Origin: Thauera chlorobenzoica
Lineage (GTDB): Bacteria > Pseudomonadota > Gammaproteobacteria > Burkholderiales > Rhodocyclaceae
Assembly (NCBI RefSeq): GCF_001922305.1
Contig: NZ_CP018839.1
Coordinates: 1,302,001-1,366,000 of the forward strand
Length of the DNA: 64,000 nt
Direction of reading: 5' to 3'
Shown here piece after piece: positions 8,743 to 16,932 of the stretch (within the stretch, counting starts at the first letter, position 1; each line of letters begins with the position of its first letter). Under the pieces are notes generated by a model. That model was not told the DNA's origin. It made no database searches and was given only the letters and a program-made list of their open reading frames with translations. Both the position numbers and the translations under genes were made by a program.

Positions 8743-9680
8743 TCTTCCGGCAGCCGGTATTCGGCGGCGAGCTCGGCGGCGCTGCGGCCGCTCGCACGGA
8801 TCGTCTCCAGCCAGCCGGCAAGGCCGGTCGACAGCGAGCGCCCGGCCTGCTCGCCCCCCAGCGTGGCGCGCTCGCCGGCGGCGACCTCGTACTTGTTGGC
8901 GTAGCCGCGCGGCGTCACCATCAGACCGTCGCGCACGAAGGTGTTGGAGTTACCGATCAGCACCGTGCTCAGCATGCCGATGTCGGCCTCGGCCAGGTGT
9001 TCCAGGGTGGTGAACGCGATGTGTTGCTTGGGCCGGTAGGCCGACTTGACGATCGCCACCGGGGTGTCGGCGCGGCGGTGGCGCAGGAAGATGCGCTGGG
9101 CCTCGACGATCTGCTGGGCGCGGCGGCCGCTTTTGGGGTTGTACAGGGCGACGACGAAGTCGGCGTAGGCGACGGCGTCGAGCCGGCGCGCGATCGTCGG
9201 CCACGGGGTGAGCAGGTCGGACAGCGAGATTGCGCAGAAGTCGTGGGTCAGCGGCGCGCCGACCAGTGCGGCGCAGGTGTTGAGCGCCGAGGCGCCGGGC
9301 ACGATCTCGACCTCGATCTCCGCATCCGGCGTCCACCCGGCCTGGAACAGAACCTCGAAAGTCGGCCCGGCCATGCCGTACACGCCGGCGTCGCCCGAGG
9401 AAATCAGCGCCACCTTGCGCCCCTGGCGGGCGCGCTCGAGCGCTTCGAGGGCGCGGTCGAGCTCCTCGGTCATCGACTTGCGGATGATCTCCTTGCCTTC
9501 GAGCAACTCGGCGACGAGGCGGATGTAGGTGACGTAGCCGATCACGGTGTCGGCTTCGGCGATCGCGGCGCGCGCGCGTGCGGTGAGGTGGGCCTGGCTG
9601 CCGGGGCCAAGGCCCACCAGCATGATCTTGCCGGCGGTGGGGGCGGGCGGGCTGGAAACGGGAATCGCGGCGCTCAGCAT
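8694..9680 (-). CDS. cobJ: CobJ/CbiH, precorrin-3B (cobalt-precorrin-3) C17-methyltransferase
   Basis: This SAM-dependent enzyme methylates C17 and contracts the ring. The ATG at 9680 gives 328 aa beginning with a short leader and then MLVGLGPGS (about 19-27). Tetrapyrrole-methylase motifs follow: GYVTYIRLV, SSGDAGVYGMAG, VPGASALN, ALYNPKS and IGNSNTFV, all diagnostic of CobJ/CbiH. A C-terminal tail of about 60 residues (helical, EYRLPEDYVAAAL) extends past the family core. It is the last gene of the minus-strand B12 arm and its 3' end overlaps cobB. The frame upstream of the ATG is open for 44 codons, relevant to the cobE frame problem. Confidence 0.93.
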   Translation of the reverse strand: MLSAAIPVSSPPAPTAGKIMLVGLGPGSQAHLTARARAAIAEADTVIGYVTYIRLVAELLEGKEIIRKSMTEELDRALEALERARQGRKVALISSGDAGVYGMAGPTFEVLFQAGWTPDAEIEVEIVPGASALNTCAALVGAPLTHDFCAISLSDLLTPWPTIARRLDAVAYADFVVALYNPKSGRRAQQIVEAQRIFLRHRRADTPVAIVKSAYRPKQHIAFTTLEHLAEADIGMLSTVLIGNSNTFVRDGLMVTPRGYANKYEVAAGERATLGGEQAGRSLSTGLAGWLETIRASGRSAAELAAEYRLPEDYVAAALTPPPGAAPS

Positions 9681-10140
9681 GAAGGGGGCTCCGAAGGGAA
9701 GGCCTGTCCTGGGGGCAGGCGGGGGGGATGGGCGGGGGCAGGCGGGCGATCGACACCGTGGCGTTGCGCCCGTCGGCGCCGCGCAGCTTGTGCTTCTCGA
9801 CCAGCAGCGCACCGGGGTCGGTGGCGAGGTCGGTGCCGGCGGCGAGCAGCGCGGCGGCCTCGGACACCGAGGGTGTGCCGGTGTAGCGGCGCACGGTTTC
9901 CGATGGGTTGGGCACGGCGACGTCCGCGAGCACTTCAGGCGGGTGGAAGGCGATCCGCCAGCGGTGACGGCGGGCGAGCGCGAGCAGGCCGGGCTCGTCG
10001 GCCTTCAGCGCGATGCTGGCGACGGCGGCGACGTCTTCGAGGCGCACGCCGGCCTGCGCGAGCGCTTCGTCCACCGCGTGCGCGATCGTCGCCTCGGGCG
10101 TGCCGCGGTCGCAGCCGAGGCCGAGCGCGACCCGGCTCAC
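9674..10140 (-). CDS. cobE: CobE / CbiG C-terminal-domain protein, frame disturbed at its 3' end
   Basis: CobE is the stand-alone form of the CbiG C-terminal domain and takes part in corrin ring contraction chemistry. The GTG at 10140 overlaps the cbiG stop (GTGA). The conserved core (VALGLGCDRGTP at residues 4-15, IALKADEPGLLALA, NPSETVRRYTGTPSVSEAAAL, LVEKHKLRGADGRNATVSIAR) ends near 9738. In the sequence as given the frame then stays open to 8950, running out of frame through cobJ. One extra base in the G7 tract at 9721-9727 would instead end the protein at TGA 9674-9676, overlapping the cobJ start (ATGCTGA) and giving 155 aa. The end reported here assumes that shift. Confidence 0.75.
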
Positions 10141-10913
10141 GCTGCCTCCTGGGGCGGGCGGTAGATCACGCGCTTGCCGGCGAGGCGCGCCGCCCAGCCC
10201 GGGGGCAGCGCGCGGTGGCTGATCCACAGCACCGCACCGAAGCGCGCCGGGTCGATGTCCTCAAGGCGCGCGAAGCGCTGCAGGTTGGCCGGCAGCGGGC
10301 CGCTGCGGCCGTTGGCGTGGCCGGCCCACCAGTCGGGGCTGCCGGCTTCCTGCACGAGGGCGACCGGCTCGTCGTTTACCACTGCGGTGCTGGCGCGCAC
10401 GATCTCGTCGTGGCTGGCCTCGAAGGTCCAGCCGAACTCGCGCCCGAGCAGGTCGATGGCGAGCGTCGCGCGCGCGTCGGAGGCGGTGGTCAGCACCGGG
10501 GTGGCACCCACCGCCTGCTGCAGCGCGGCGGCGATGGCGTTGGCGCCGCCGAGGTGGCCTGACAGCACCGGGATCGCCCAGCGCCCGGCCTCGTCGACGA
10601 CGACGACGCCGGGGTCGGTCTCCTTGTTCTTCAGGTGGGGCGCGATCAGGCGCACGACGGCGCCGAGCGAGACGATCGCGACGATGCCGTCGAAGGCAGC
10701 GAACAGCGTCGGGATCTGGTCGCCGGTCTTGCCGGCGAAGCAGGCGCAGGCGCCGGGGGCGGCGGCCTCGGCCGTGGCGCGGAACTTCTCCGGCGCGAAC
10801 AGCGTGGCGCCGGGCAGGGCGGTGAGCATGCGCCCGGCGAGGGCGATGCCGTGGCGGGTGATGGCGACGACGGCGAGGCGGCCGTTGGGGAAGGGGAGGT
10901 GTTGCCGGGGCAT
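10137..10913 (-). CDS. cbiG: CbiG N-terminal/central domains, cobalt-precorrin-5A hydrolase
   Basis: CbiG opens the delta-lactone of cobalt-precorrin-5A, releasing acetaldehyde, in the anaerobic pathway. The 258-aa protein has the CbiG N-terminal pattern VVAITRHGIALAGRM (about 15-29), FDGIVAIVSLGAVVRLIAPHL (about 75-95), DPGVVVVDEAGRWAIPVLSGHLGGAN (about 101-126), and a central domain with TTASDA. The C-terminal CbiG domain is absent and is supplied by the adjacent cobE. The ATG at 10913 begins MPRQHLPFPN; no strong ribosome binding site is visible. It lies 29 nt downstream of cobI. Confidence 0.92.
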   Translation of the reverse strand: MPRQHLPFPNGRLAVVAITRHGIALAGRMLTALPGATLFAPEKFRATAEAAAPGACACFAGKTGDQIPTLFAAFDGIVAIVSLGAVVRLIAPHLKNKETDPGVVVVDEAGRWAIPVLSGHLGGANAIAAALQQAVGATPVLTTASDARATLAIDLLGREFGWTFEASHDEIVRASTAVVNDEPVALVQEAGSPDWWAGHANGRSGPLPANLQRFARLEDIDPARFGAVLWISHRALPPGWAARLAGKRVIYRPPQEAA

Positions 10914-10942
10914 CGGATGCTGTTCTTGTCGGCGGGGGATGT

Positions 10943-11767
10943 TCAGGCGTCGATTGCGGCGGCGGGCGATCCGGCGGCTGGCGCAGCGCGCTCGCGGCAG
11001 CCGCGGCGCAGTTCGCCGCGGGCGCGTTTCGGGTTCTGCACCAGCAGCAGCGAGAGATAATTGACCTTCTCGCCGCGCAGGCGGGTGAGGTCGTGCACCA
11101 CGCGCTCCTCGGGGGCACCGACCTTCTCGACGAAGCAGCTGGTGGCGGTGAGGCCGCGGCGCTCGAGCAGCTCGAGGATCTCGTCCACCAGCGGCTTCAC
11201 CTTCATCAGCACCAGGGTGTCGAACTCGTCGAGCAGGCGGTCGATCACTTCCACGCCGTAGGCGGCGGGAATCACCGCCATCGTCTCGTCCTCCTCGGCG
11301 AGCGCGAGGTCGGCGACCGCGGCCGCGGCGGCGAAGGAGCTGACCCCGGCAATGGTGTCGACGGTGATCTCGGGCACGAGCTCGCGCACCGCACGCGCGA
11401 GGTGGCGGAAGGTGGAGTAGGTGGAGGCGTCGCCCTCGACGAGGAAGGCGAGGTCGCGCCCCTCGGCGAGCAGCTGCACGGTCTGCGCCGCGGCGCGCGC
11501 CCAGGCCCTGGCCAGGGCGACGGCGTCGCGCGTCATCGGGAACACCAGCTCGACGGCGTCGGCGGGAATCGCCAGGCCGCCGCGGCGGGCGATGTCGAGG
11601 GCGTAGGAGGATTCCTCCGCCTTCTTCACCGGGTAGGCCCAGCGCGCGCCCGAGTGCAGCGCGGCCCAGCCGCGGCGGGTGATCAGCTCGGGGTCGCCGG
11701 GGCCGAGGGAGACGCCGATCAGGCGGCCGAAGCGGGCGGGGGTGGGGGCGGCGGGGGGCGGGTTCAT
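10943..11767 (-). CDS. cobI: CobI/CbiL, precorrin-2 C20-methyltransferase
   Basis: This enzyme methylates C20 of precorrin-2 or cobalt-precorrin-2. The 274-aa protein shows GVSLGPGDPELITRRGW (18-34), a YPVKKAEESSYALDIA segment (about 45-60), LVEGDASTYSTF (about 109-120) and TIAGVSSFAAAAA, a pattern specific for CobI/CbiL. A C-terminal stretch LSLLLVQNPKRARGELRRG adds a basic tail. Its ATG overlaps the cobL stop (ATGA), consistent with translational coupling. Whether it acts with or without cobalt depends on the pathway; the presence of CbiX, CbiD and CbiG argues for cobalt already inserted. Confidence 0.94.
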   Translation of the reverse strand: MNPPPAAPTPARFGRLIGVSLGPGDPELITRRGWAALHSGARWAYPVKKAEESSYALDIARRGGLAIPADAVELVFPMTRDAVALARAWARAAAQTVQLLAEGRDLAFLVEGDASTYSTFRHLARAVRELVPEITVDTIAGVSSFAAAAAVADLALAEEDETMAVIPAAYGVEVIDRLLDEFDTLVLMKVKPLVDEILELLERRGLTATSCFVEKVGAPEERVVHDLTRLRGEKVNYLSLLLVQNPKRARGELRRGCRERAAPAAGSPAAAIDA

Positions 11768-13146
11768 GGAGCTTCCTTGCGGGCGGTGACGATCCACACC
11801 GGGTTCTGCGCGGCGAGCCGGTGCAGGTCGAGGATGGGCTGGCTGCGCGCGGCCGACAGCATGGTGACTTCCCAGCCGGCACCGGCCGCGGCCAGTGCGG
11901 TGGTGGCGGTGGCGAGGTTTTCCAGGGTGACGAAGTTCATCACCAGGCGGCCGCCCGGCCTCAGGCGGCCGAGCACGAGGGCGATCAGCTCGGCGAGCTC
12001 GCCGCCCGAGCCGCCGATGAAGACGGCGTCGGGGGCCGGCCAGTGTTCCAGCCCGGCGGGAGCCTTGCCTTCGACCAGGCTGTAGTTGGTGGCGCGCAGC
12101 CGGCGGGCGTTGGCGCGGGCGTTGGCGGCGTCGGCGGCGTTCTTCTCGATCGCCCAGACGTGACCGTGGCGGGCGAGGCGGCTCGCCTCCAGCCCGACCG
12201 AGCCGGCGCCGGCGCCGATGTCCCAGACCACGCTGTCGGTGCGCAGCGCGAGCCTCGCCAGTGACAGCGCGCGCGCCTCGAGCTTGGTGATCAGGCCCTT
12301 TTCCGGTGTGCGCTGGACGTAGTCGAGGTCGTCGAAGCCGAACAGCGGCGCGCTGGCCGGCAGCGGGTGGGCGGCCGGCGCGGCGGCGACGTCGGCCGGG
12401 GCGTCGTGGGTGGAGGCCGGCAGGCGCTCGACGATGACGACGTTGGGCTCGGGGAAGCGGCGCTGCGCAGCTTCGGCAAGCGCCAGCCGGGGGAACACCG
12501 CTTCGTCGGCGAGGCACAGGCGGGCGACGACCGACAGGCGAACCTCCTCGCCGCTGCCGGCTTCGCCGTAGCCGGCCGCGAGCAGGGCGCGGGCGAGGCG
12601 GTCGGGGCCGTTGGCCGGGCTGGTGAAGGCGGCCACCAGCGGCTGCTCGGCCACCGCACGCACGATCCGGTACAGACCATGGGCGGGGCCGGGTGCCGGC
12701 TGCAGCGGGTCGGGCTGCCATTCGCCGGCGTCGGCGCCGTGGCAGGAGGCGAGGCGGGCGTCCTGCCATGGCAGGCGCAGGCGGGCGAAGGCCAGTTGCA
12801 GCGTCGACGGCGCGGGCAGGACCTCCACCGCGTGCGCGCCGAGCTTGTCGATCAGGGTGGTGGCGATGCCATGACAAAGCGGGTCGCCGGTGGCGAGCAC
12901 GACGGCGCGGCCGCCGGCGGCCTGCGCCTCGGCGATCCAGCCCGGCAGGCGCGCGAAGGCGCCGTCGAGGGCGTGGCGGCGGGCGGCCGGGGGCAGGAAG
13001 TCGGCCACCAGCTCGAGCGTGCGGCCGGCGCCGATGACGCAGGCGGCACCGGCGAGGCGGGCGCGGGCGAGGTCGGGCAGACCCGGCCAGCCGTCGTCGA
13101 GGATGCCGACGATGGTGCAGGAAGGGAGTGCGCTCGGTGTCGTCAT
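11764..13146 (-). CDS. cobL: CobL (CbiE-CbiT fusion), precorrin-6B/7 C5,15-methyltransferase and C12 decarboxylase
   Basis: CobL methylates C5 and C15 and removes the C12 acetate carboxyl group. The 460-aa fusion has a CbiE tetrapyrrole-methylase half (about 1-215; IGAGRTLELVADFLPPA, LATGDPLCHGI, LPAPSTLQLAFARL). An Ala/Pro/His-rich linker (about 220-245) follows. The CbiT half (about 248-460) is a Rossmann methyltransferase with VWDIGAGAGSVGLEASR and AVFIGGSGGEL. The start is the ATG at 13146. An 80-nt gap separates it from cbiD upstream, the largest spacing within this arm. Confidence 0.94.
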   Translation of the reverse strand: MTTPSALPSCTIVGILDDGWPGLPDLARARLAGAACVIGAGRTLELVADFLPPAARRHALDGAFARLPGWIAEAQAAGGRAVVLATGDPLCHGIATTLIDKLGAHAVEVLPAPSTLQLAFARLRLPWQDARLASCHGADAGEWQPDPLQPAPGPAHGLYRIVRAVAEQPLVAAFTSPANGPDRLARALLAAGYGEAGSGEEVRLSVVARLCLADEAVFPRLALAEAAQRRFPEPNVVIVERLPASTHDAPADVAAAPAAHPLPASAPLFGFDDLDYVQRTPEKGLITKLEARALSLARLALRTDSVVWDIGAGAGSVGLEASRLARHGHVWAIEKNAADAANARANARRLRATNYSLVEGKAPAGLEHWPAPDAVFIGGSGGELAELIALVLGRLRPGGRLVMNFVTLENLATATTALAAAGAGWEVTMLSAARSQPILDLHRLAAQNPVWIVTARKEAP

Positions 13147-13226
13147 CGATCAGCTGCGGCAGGCATGCCGGTGCAAAAGCGGGAACAGGGGGCGGCTGGG
13201 CACGGGGGCGGAGGTGGCGTGTCGGC

Positions 13227-14387
13227 TCACGGCGTGTCCTCGTCGACGGTCACGATCGGCGCGCCCTCGAAGTTGCAGGCGAGCACGGTGAGGCGGTGCG
13301 GGCCGGGGTAGCGCTGGCGCAGGCTGCGCAGCGCACGCTCGGCCAGGGCGCGGTGGAAGGCGAGCGCGAGGCCCAGCTCGGCCAGGCGTTCGGCGGCGAA
13401 GCGGGCGGTCTCGGCGGCGCGGATCTCGGCCACCAGGGCTGGCGGAGCACCGACCTCGGCAGCGGCGCCGGCGATCAGCGCGCGATCGATCTCGCCGCGC
13501 CAGGCGTGGGTCACCGACAGGCCCTGGGCGATCTTGGTCAGCTTGCCGACCATCGCGCCGAGCACGATATGGCGCATGCCCAGCTTGACTGCGGTGGTGA
13601 ACGCGGCCTTGACGAAGTCGCCGAACTCGACGAAGCAGGCCGGGTCGAGCTGGGGGAAGACGCGCATCGCGCCTTTCTCGGTGCGTCCGCCGGTGGTCAG
13701 CACCAGCGTGGTCTGCCCCTGCGCCGCGGCGACTTCGATCGCCTGCACCACGCTGGCACGCCAGGCTGCGGTGGAGAACGGGCGCACGATGCCGGTGGTG
13801 CCGAGGATGCTGATGCCGCCGAGGATGCCGAGACGGGCGTTGAGGGTCCTCTTCGCCATCTCCTCGCCACCGGGCACCGAGATCCTCACCGCCAGGCTGT
13901 CACCGGCCTGCAGGATGGCCGCGCCGGCGGCGGCGACGTTGGCGACGATGTTGCGCCGCGGCACCGGGTTGATCGCCGGCCCTCCCACCTCGAGGCCCAG
14001 CCCCGGCCGGGTCACGACGCCGACGCCAGGGCCGCCCTCGAGCACGACTTCGCCGCCCCCGCCGGGGATGCGGCGGACCTCCACGGTGATGTGCGCACCG
14101 TGGGTGGCGTCGGGGTCGTCGCCGCCATCCTTGATCGCCACTGCATGGGCGCAGTCGGTGGCGTCGATCCGTTCCACCCGACCGTCGAGGATGGCGAACT
14201 CGACCCGCATGCCGTTGGGCAGCGCGCACGCCACCCGCTCGGGCACTGTCCCGCGCACCAGCCCGAGCGTGGCCGCGGCGGCCGCGGCGGCGGCGGTGGC
14301 GCCGGTGGTGAAGCCGGTACGGTTGCCGCGCTGGCGACGACGGTCGCCTTTGCGGATCTTGTCGGGGGGCGCTGCGGTGGTGTCCAT
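13227..14387 (-). CDS. cbiD: CbiD, cobalt-precorrin-5B C1-methyltransferase
   Basis: CbiD methylates C1 in the oxygen-independent corrin pathway. The ATG at 14387 gives 386 aa, within the family range. The opening NRTGFTTGATAAAAA segment (about 21-35) is the CbiD signature, followed by VEVRRIPGGGGEVVLEGGPGVGVVTRPGL, NPVPRRNI and ILGTTGIVRPFS. The frame is open well upstream, but those codons are the opposite frame of cobH and are not coding. Its presence, rather than CobF, marks the anaerobic-type route. A basic KGDRRRQR stretch near the N-terminus is unusual. Confidence 0.94.
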   Translation of the reverse strand: MDTTAAPPDKIRKGDRRRQRGNRTGFTTGATAAAAAAAATLGLVRGTVPERVACALPNGMRVEFAILDGRVERIDATDCAHAVAIKDGGDDPDATHGAHITVEVRRIPGGGGEVVLEGGPGVGVVTRPGLGLEVGGPAINPVPRRNIVANVAAAGAAILQAGDSLAVRISVPGGEEMAKRTLNARLGILGGISILGTTGIVRPFSTAAWRASVVQAIEVAAAQGQTTLVLTTGGRTEKGAMRVFPQLDPACFVEFGDFVKAAFTTAVKLGMRHIVLGAMVGKLTKIAQGLSVTHAWRGEIDRALIAGAAAEVGAPPALVAEIRAAETARFAAERLAELGLALAFHRALAERALRSLRQRYPGPHRLTVLACNFEGAPIVTVDEDTP

Positions 14388-14446
14388 CGGGTAGGGCAGG
14401 AGGAGGTTGCGGGCGGTCGGATATCCGTGCGTGGTGGCATCCGGGC

Positions 14447-15142
14447 TTAGGCCCGCGAGGTTTGCAGCTGGCGGCTTTCGGCGAGGCCGAGCAACGCGTG
14501 GAGGGCGGCGACGACCAGGGTGGAGCCGCCCTTGCGGCCGCGGATCGTGATCCACGGCACCGCGTCCACCGCGGCGAGCAGCGCCTTGGACTCGGCCGCC
14601 GAGACGAAGCCGACCGGCATGCCGATGACCAGCGCCGGGCGCACGCCGTCGTCGCGGATCAGGCGCACGAGTTCGATCAGCGCGGTGGGTGCGTTGCCGA
14701 TGCCGACGATGGCGCCGTCGAGCAGGCCGAGGCGCTGCGCCTTCTTCATCGCCTGCACCGCGCGCGTGGTGTCGGCGGTGCGCGCGGCCTCGATCACGTC
14801 GGGGTCGGAGATGAACTCGTGGGGGGTGAGGCCGAAATGCGCGAGCCGGCTCTTCGACAGCCCGACGCAGATCATCTCGACGTCGGCGACGATCGGCGTG
14901 CCGCCGGCAAGGATCGCCGCCAGCCCGGCCTCGACCGCATGCGGGTGGAATTCGGTGAGGCCGTTGAACTCGAAGTCGGCGTTGGCGTGGATCATGCGGC
15001 GCACGACCGGCCATTGCCCCGCGGTGTAGGCGTGCGCCCCGGCCTCGGCGTCGATGATGGAAAAGGAATCGTGCTCGATTGCACGGCCGGCGGCGGTGAG
15101 CTGCTCGGTGACGGTGTTGGCGTGCAGGTTGCTGGCGTGCAT
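14447..15142 (-). CDS. cobH: CobH/CbiC, precorrin-8X (cobalt-precorrin-8) methylmutase
   Basis: This enzyme moves the C11 methyl group to C12, giving hydrogenobyrinate or cobyrinate. The 231-aa protein has SFSIIDAEAGAHAY (26-39) and RRMIHANADFEFN (48-60), where His52 corresponds to the catalytic His of the family. VADVEMICVGLSKSRL and GNAPTALIELV follow, with the C-terminal PWITIRGRKGGSTLVVAALHALL. A 20-residue N-terminal extension with NLHANT precedes the core. It lies between cbiX (18 nt upstream) and cbiD (59 nt downstream). Confidence 0.94.
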   Translation of the reverse strand: MHASNLHANTVTEQLTAAGRAIEHDSFSIIDAEAGAHAYTAGQWPVVRRMIHANADFEFNGLTEFHPHAVEAGLAAILAGGTPIVADVEMICVGLSKSRLAHFGLTPHEFISDPDVIEAARTADTTRAVQAMKKAQRLGLLDGAIVGIGNAPTALIELVRLIRDDGVRPALVIGMPVGFVSAAESKALLAAVDAVPWITIRGRKGGSTLVVAALHALLGLAESRQLQTSRA

Positions 15143-15160
15143 GGGCGAATGCCTCCGTGC

Positions 15161-16111
15161 TCAGGCGTGGGCGGAATGGGGATGAGGGTGGGCGTGCGCG
15201 TGAGGGGCGTGCCCGGCCGTGCAGCCAGGGTCGGCGTGCGGGTCGCCGTGATCGCAGGCGGTGTGGCGGTGGTCGTGCAGGTGCTCGTCCTCGGCGGCGA
15301 GGCGGTAGCGGCAGCCGTCGCACTCGAGCAGGCCGTGGCCGGCGCCCCCGCCGTCGGCGTCCGCGCAACCCTCGGCCACGCGCGCGTCGACCAGGGTGAA
15401 GATGCCCTCGTCGAAGCCGAAGTGGGTGCCGAGGGCGAAGGCGAGCTGCGGGTACTGGCGCTGCAGGCGCTCGACCTGGGCGCGGATGCGCTCCATCAGC
15501 ACGCCGGTGAAGAGATACACCGGCACGATGCAGATCTGCGTCATGCCGAGCCGGGCCTGGCGCTGGACCACGGTTTCGAGCCGCGGCCAGGTCACGCCGG
15601 TGAAGGCGAGATCGACCAGCTCGTGGTCGCCGTCCTCGAACAGCCAGCGCGCCATCTTGGCGAGCTCGCCGTTGGCGCCGGCGTCCGAGGAGCCGCGGCC
15701 GAGCAGCACCACGCCGGTGGTGCGCGGGTCGGGCTGGTCGAGCCGGCGCATCAGGCGATCGAGCTGGCCGCGCAGCACGGCGAAGAGCTCGCGCCCCATG
15801 CCGAGGTGGCGGGTGCAGGCGAAGTCGACGCCGGGGTGGCGCGCGCGGGCGCGCTCGAGCGCGGCCGGCAGCTCCATCTTGACGTGGCCGGCGGCGTTGA
15901 GGATGAAGGGGATCGCGAGCACGCGGCGGGTGTCATGCGCGGCGCGGTCGAGGCCTTCGTCGAGCAGCACCTCGGCGTGCTCGATGAAGCAGGTCTCGAT
16001 GCGCCAGCCGGGATGGCGTTCGCGCCATTGCGCGGCGAAGTGCAGGATCTCCTGGTTGCCCTCGCGCTTGCGCGAGCCGTGGCCGACGAGGAGCAGGGCG
16101 GTGTCGTTCAT
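15161..16111 (-). CDS. cbiX: CbiX, sirohydrochlorin cobaltochelatase with His-rich C-terminus
   Basis: CbiX inserts Co2+ into sirohydrochlorin, the early cobalt step of the anaerobic route. The 316-aa protein is the long, two-lobed form. Its N-terminal half has LLLVGHGSRKREGN (6-19) with the metal-ligand His, and the second half repeats the chelatase pattern with VVLLGRGSSDAGANGE (about 139-154) and PVYLFTGVLMERI. The last 65 or so residues contain CDGC and a dense run of His and Asp (HLHDHRHTACDHGDPH), a likely cobalt-storage or delivery tail. The start ATG overlaps the cobM stop. Confidence 0.93.
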   Translation of the reverse strand: MNDTALLLVGHGSRKREGNQEILHFAAQWRERHPGWRIETCFIEHAEVLLDEGLDRAAHDTRRVLAIPFILNAAGHVKMELPAALERARARHPGVDFACTRHLGMGRELFAVLRGQLDRLMRRLDQPDPRTTGVVLLGRGSSDAGANGELAKMARWLFEDGDHELVDLAFTGVTWPRLETVVQRQARLGMTQICIVPVYLFTGVLMERIRAQVERLQRQYPQLAFALGTHFGFDEGIFTLVDARVAEGCADADGGGAGHGLLECDGCRYRLAAEDEHLHDHRHTACDHGDPHADPGCTAGHAPHAHAHPHPHSAHA

Positions 16112-16932
16112 GCGGGATTTCCGGTGGGCGCGCTGGTCTCTGCGGCTGCGGCCGCCTTGCGGAAGCGGTGGCCGAAGCCGGGGTCGTAGAGCTTCGAGCG
16201 CGCGATGTCGGGCCACAGGCGCGCACCGAGCGCGGGGCTGGCGAGGATCATGGCCTGGCTGGCGATCTTCTCGTCCTGGCAGCGGCGCTTGATGTCGGCC
16301 AGCGTGCCGCGCACGATCTTCTCCGCGCCCGGCCAGCTCGCCTTGTGCACCACCACGATGGGCGCCTCCTCCGGCCAGCCGGCGGCGCGCAGCGCGCGCT
16401 GCACCTCGTGCAGCAGGGTGATCGACAAGAAGATGCACAGCGTCGTGCGGTGGGCGGCGAGCGCCTCCAGCTCCTCGCCCGCAGGCATCGGGGTGCGGCC
16501 GGCGACGCGGGTGAGGATGACGGTCTGGGTGAGCTCGGGCAGGGTCAGGGTCTCGCCGGCCGCCGCGGCCGCGGCCATCGCCGAGGACACGCCCGGCACC
16601 ACCCGCCAGGGGATGCCGGCAGCGTCGAGCGGGCGGGTCATCTCGACCAGCGCGCCGTACAGGCCGGGGTCGCCAGTCTGCAGGCGCACCACGGTCTCGT
16701 GGCGGGCGCAGGCCTCGGCCAGCCAGGCGCTCATCTCTTCGAGCGTCATGTCTTTCGAGTCGCGGACCTCGCAGCCCGGCGGCGCGTACTGCGTGGCCGT
16801 GCGATCGACGAGCGAGCCGGCGAACAGAATTGCGCCCGCCTGCTCGAGCAGGCGGCGACCCTTCACCGTGATCAGGTCCGGGTCGCCGGGGCCGGCGCCG
16901 ACGAACCAGACCGTGCCGGGCCGGCCGCTCAT
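16108..16932 (-). CDS. cobM: CobM/CbiF, (cobalt-)precorrin-4 C11-methyltransferase
   Basis: This SAM-dependent enzyme methylates C11. The 274-aa protein has WFVGAGPGDPDLITVKG (9-25), FAGSLV (about 38-43), RLQTGDPGLYGALVEM (about 83-98), VVPGVSSAMAAAAAAG and TRVAGRTPMP, a CobM/CbiF pattern. The ATG shares one base with the stop of the upstream cbiM-like gene (TGATG). The C-terminus runs into a 4-nt overlap with cbiX. With CobA, CobI, CobJ, CbiD and CobL, this completes the set of ring methyltransferases in the window. Confidence 0.94.
   Translation of the reverse strand: MSGRPGTVWFVGAGPGDPDLITVKGRRLLEQAGAILFAGSLVDRTATQYAPPGCEVRDSKDMTLEEMSAWLAEACARHETVVRLQTGDPGLYGALVEMTRPLDAAGIPWRVVPGVSSAMAAAAAAGETLTLPELTQTVILTRVAGRTPMPAGEELEALAAHRTTLCIFLSITLLHEVQRALRAAGWPEEAPIVVVHKASWPGAEKIVRGTLADIKRRCQDEKIASQAMILASPALGARLWPDIARSKLYDPGFGHRFRKAAAAAETSAPTGNPA

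Noticed and set aside
9674-9812. CobJ starting at 9812 with a 44-residue lead
   Set aside because: The lead is the cobE coding region in another frame; the family start fits the ATG at 9680.
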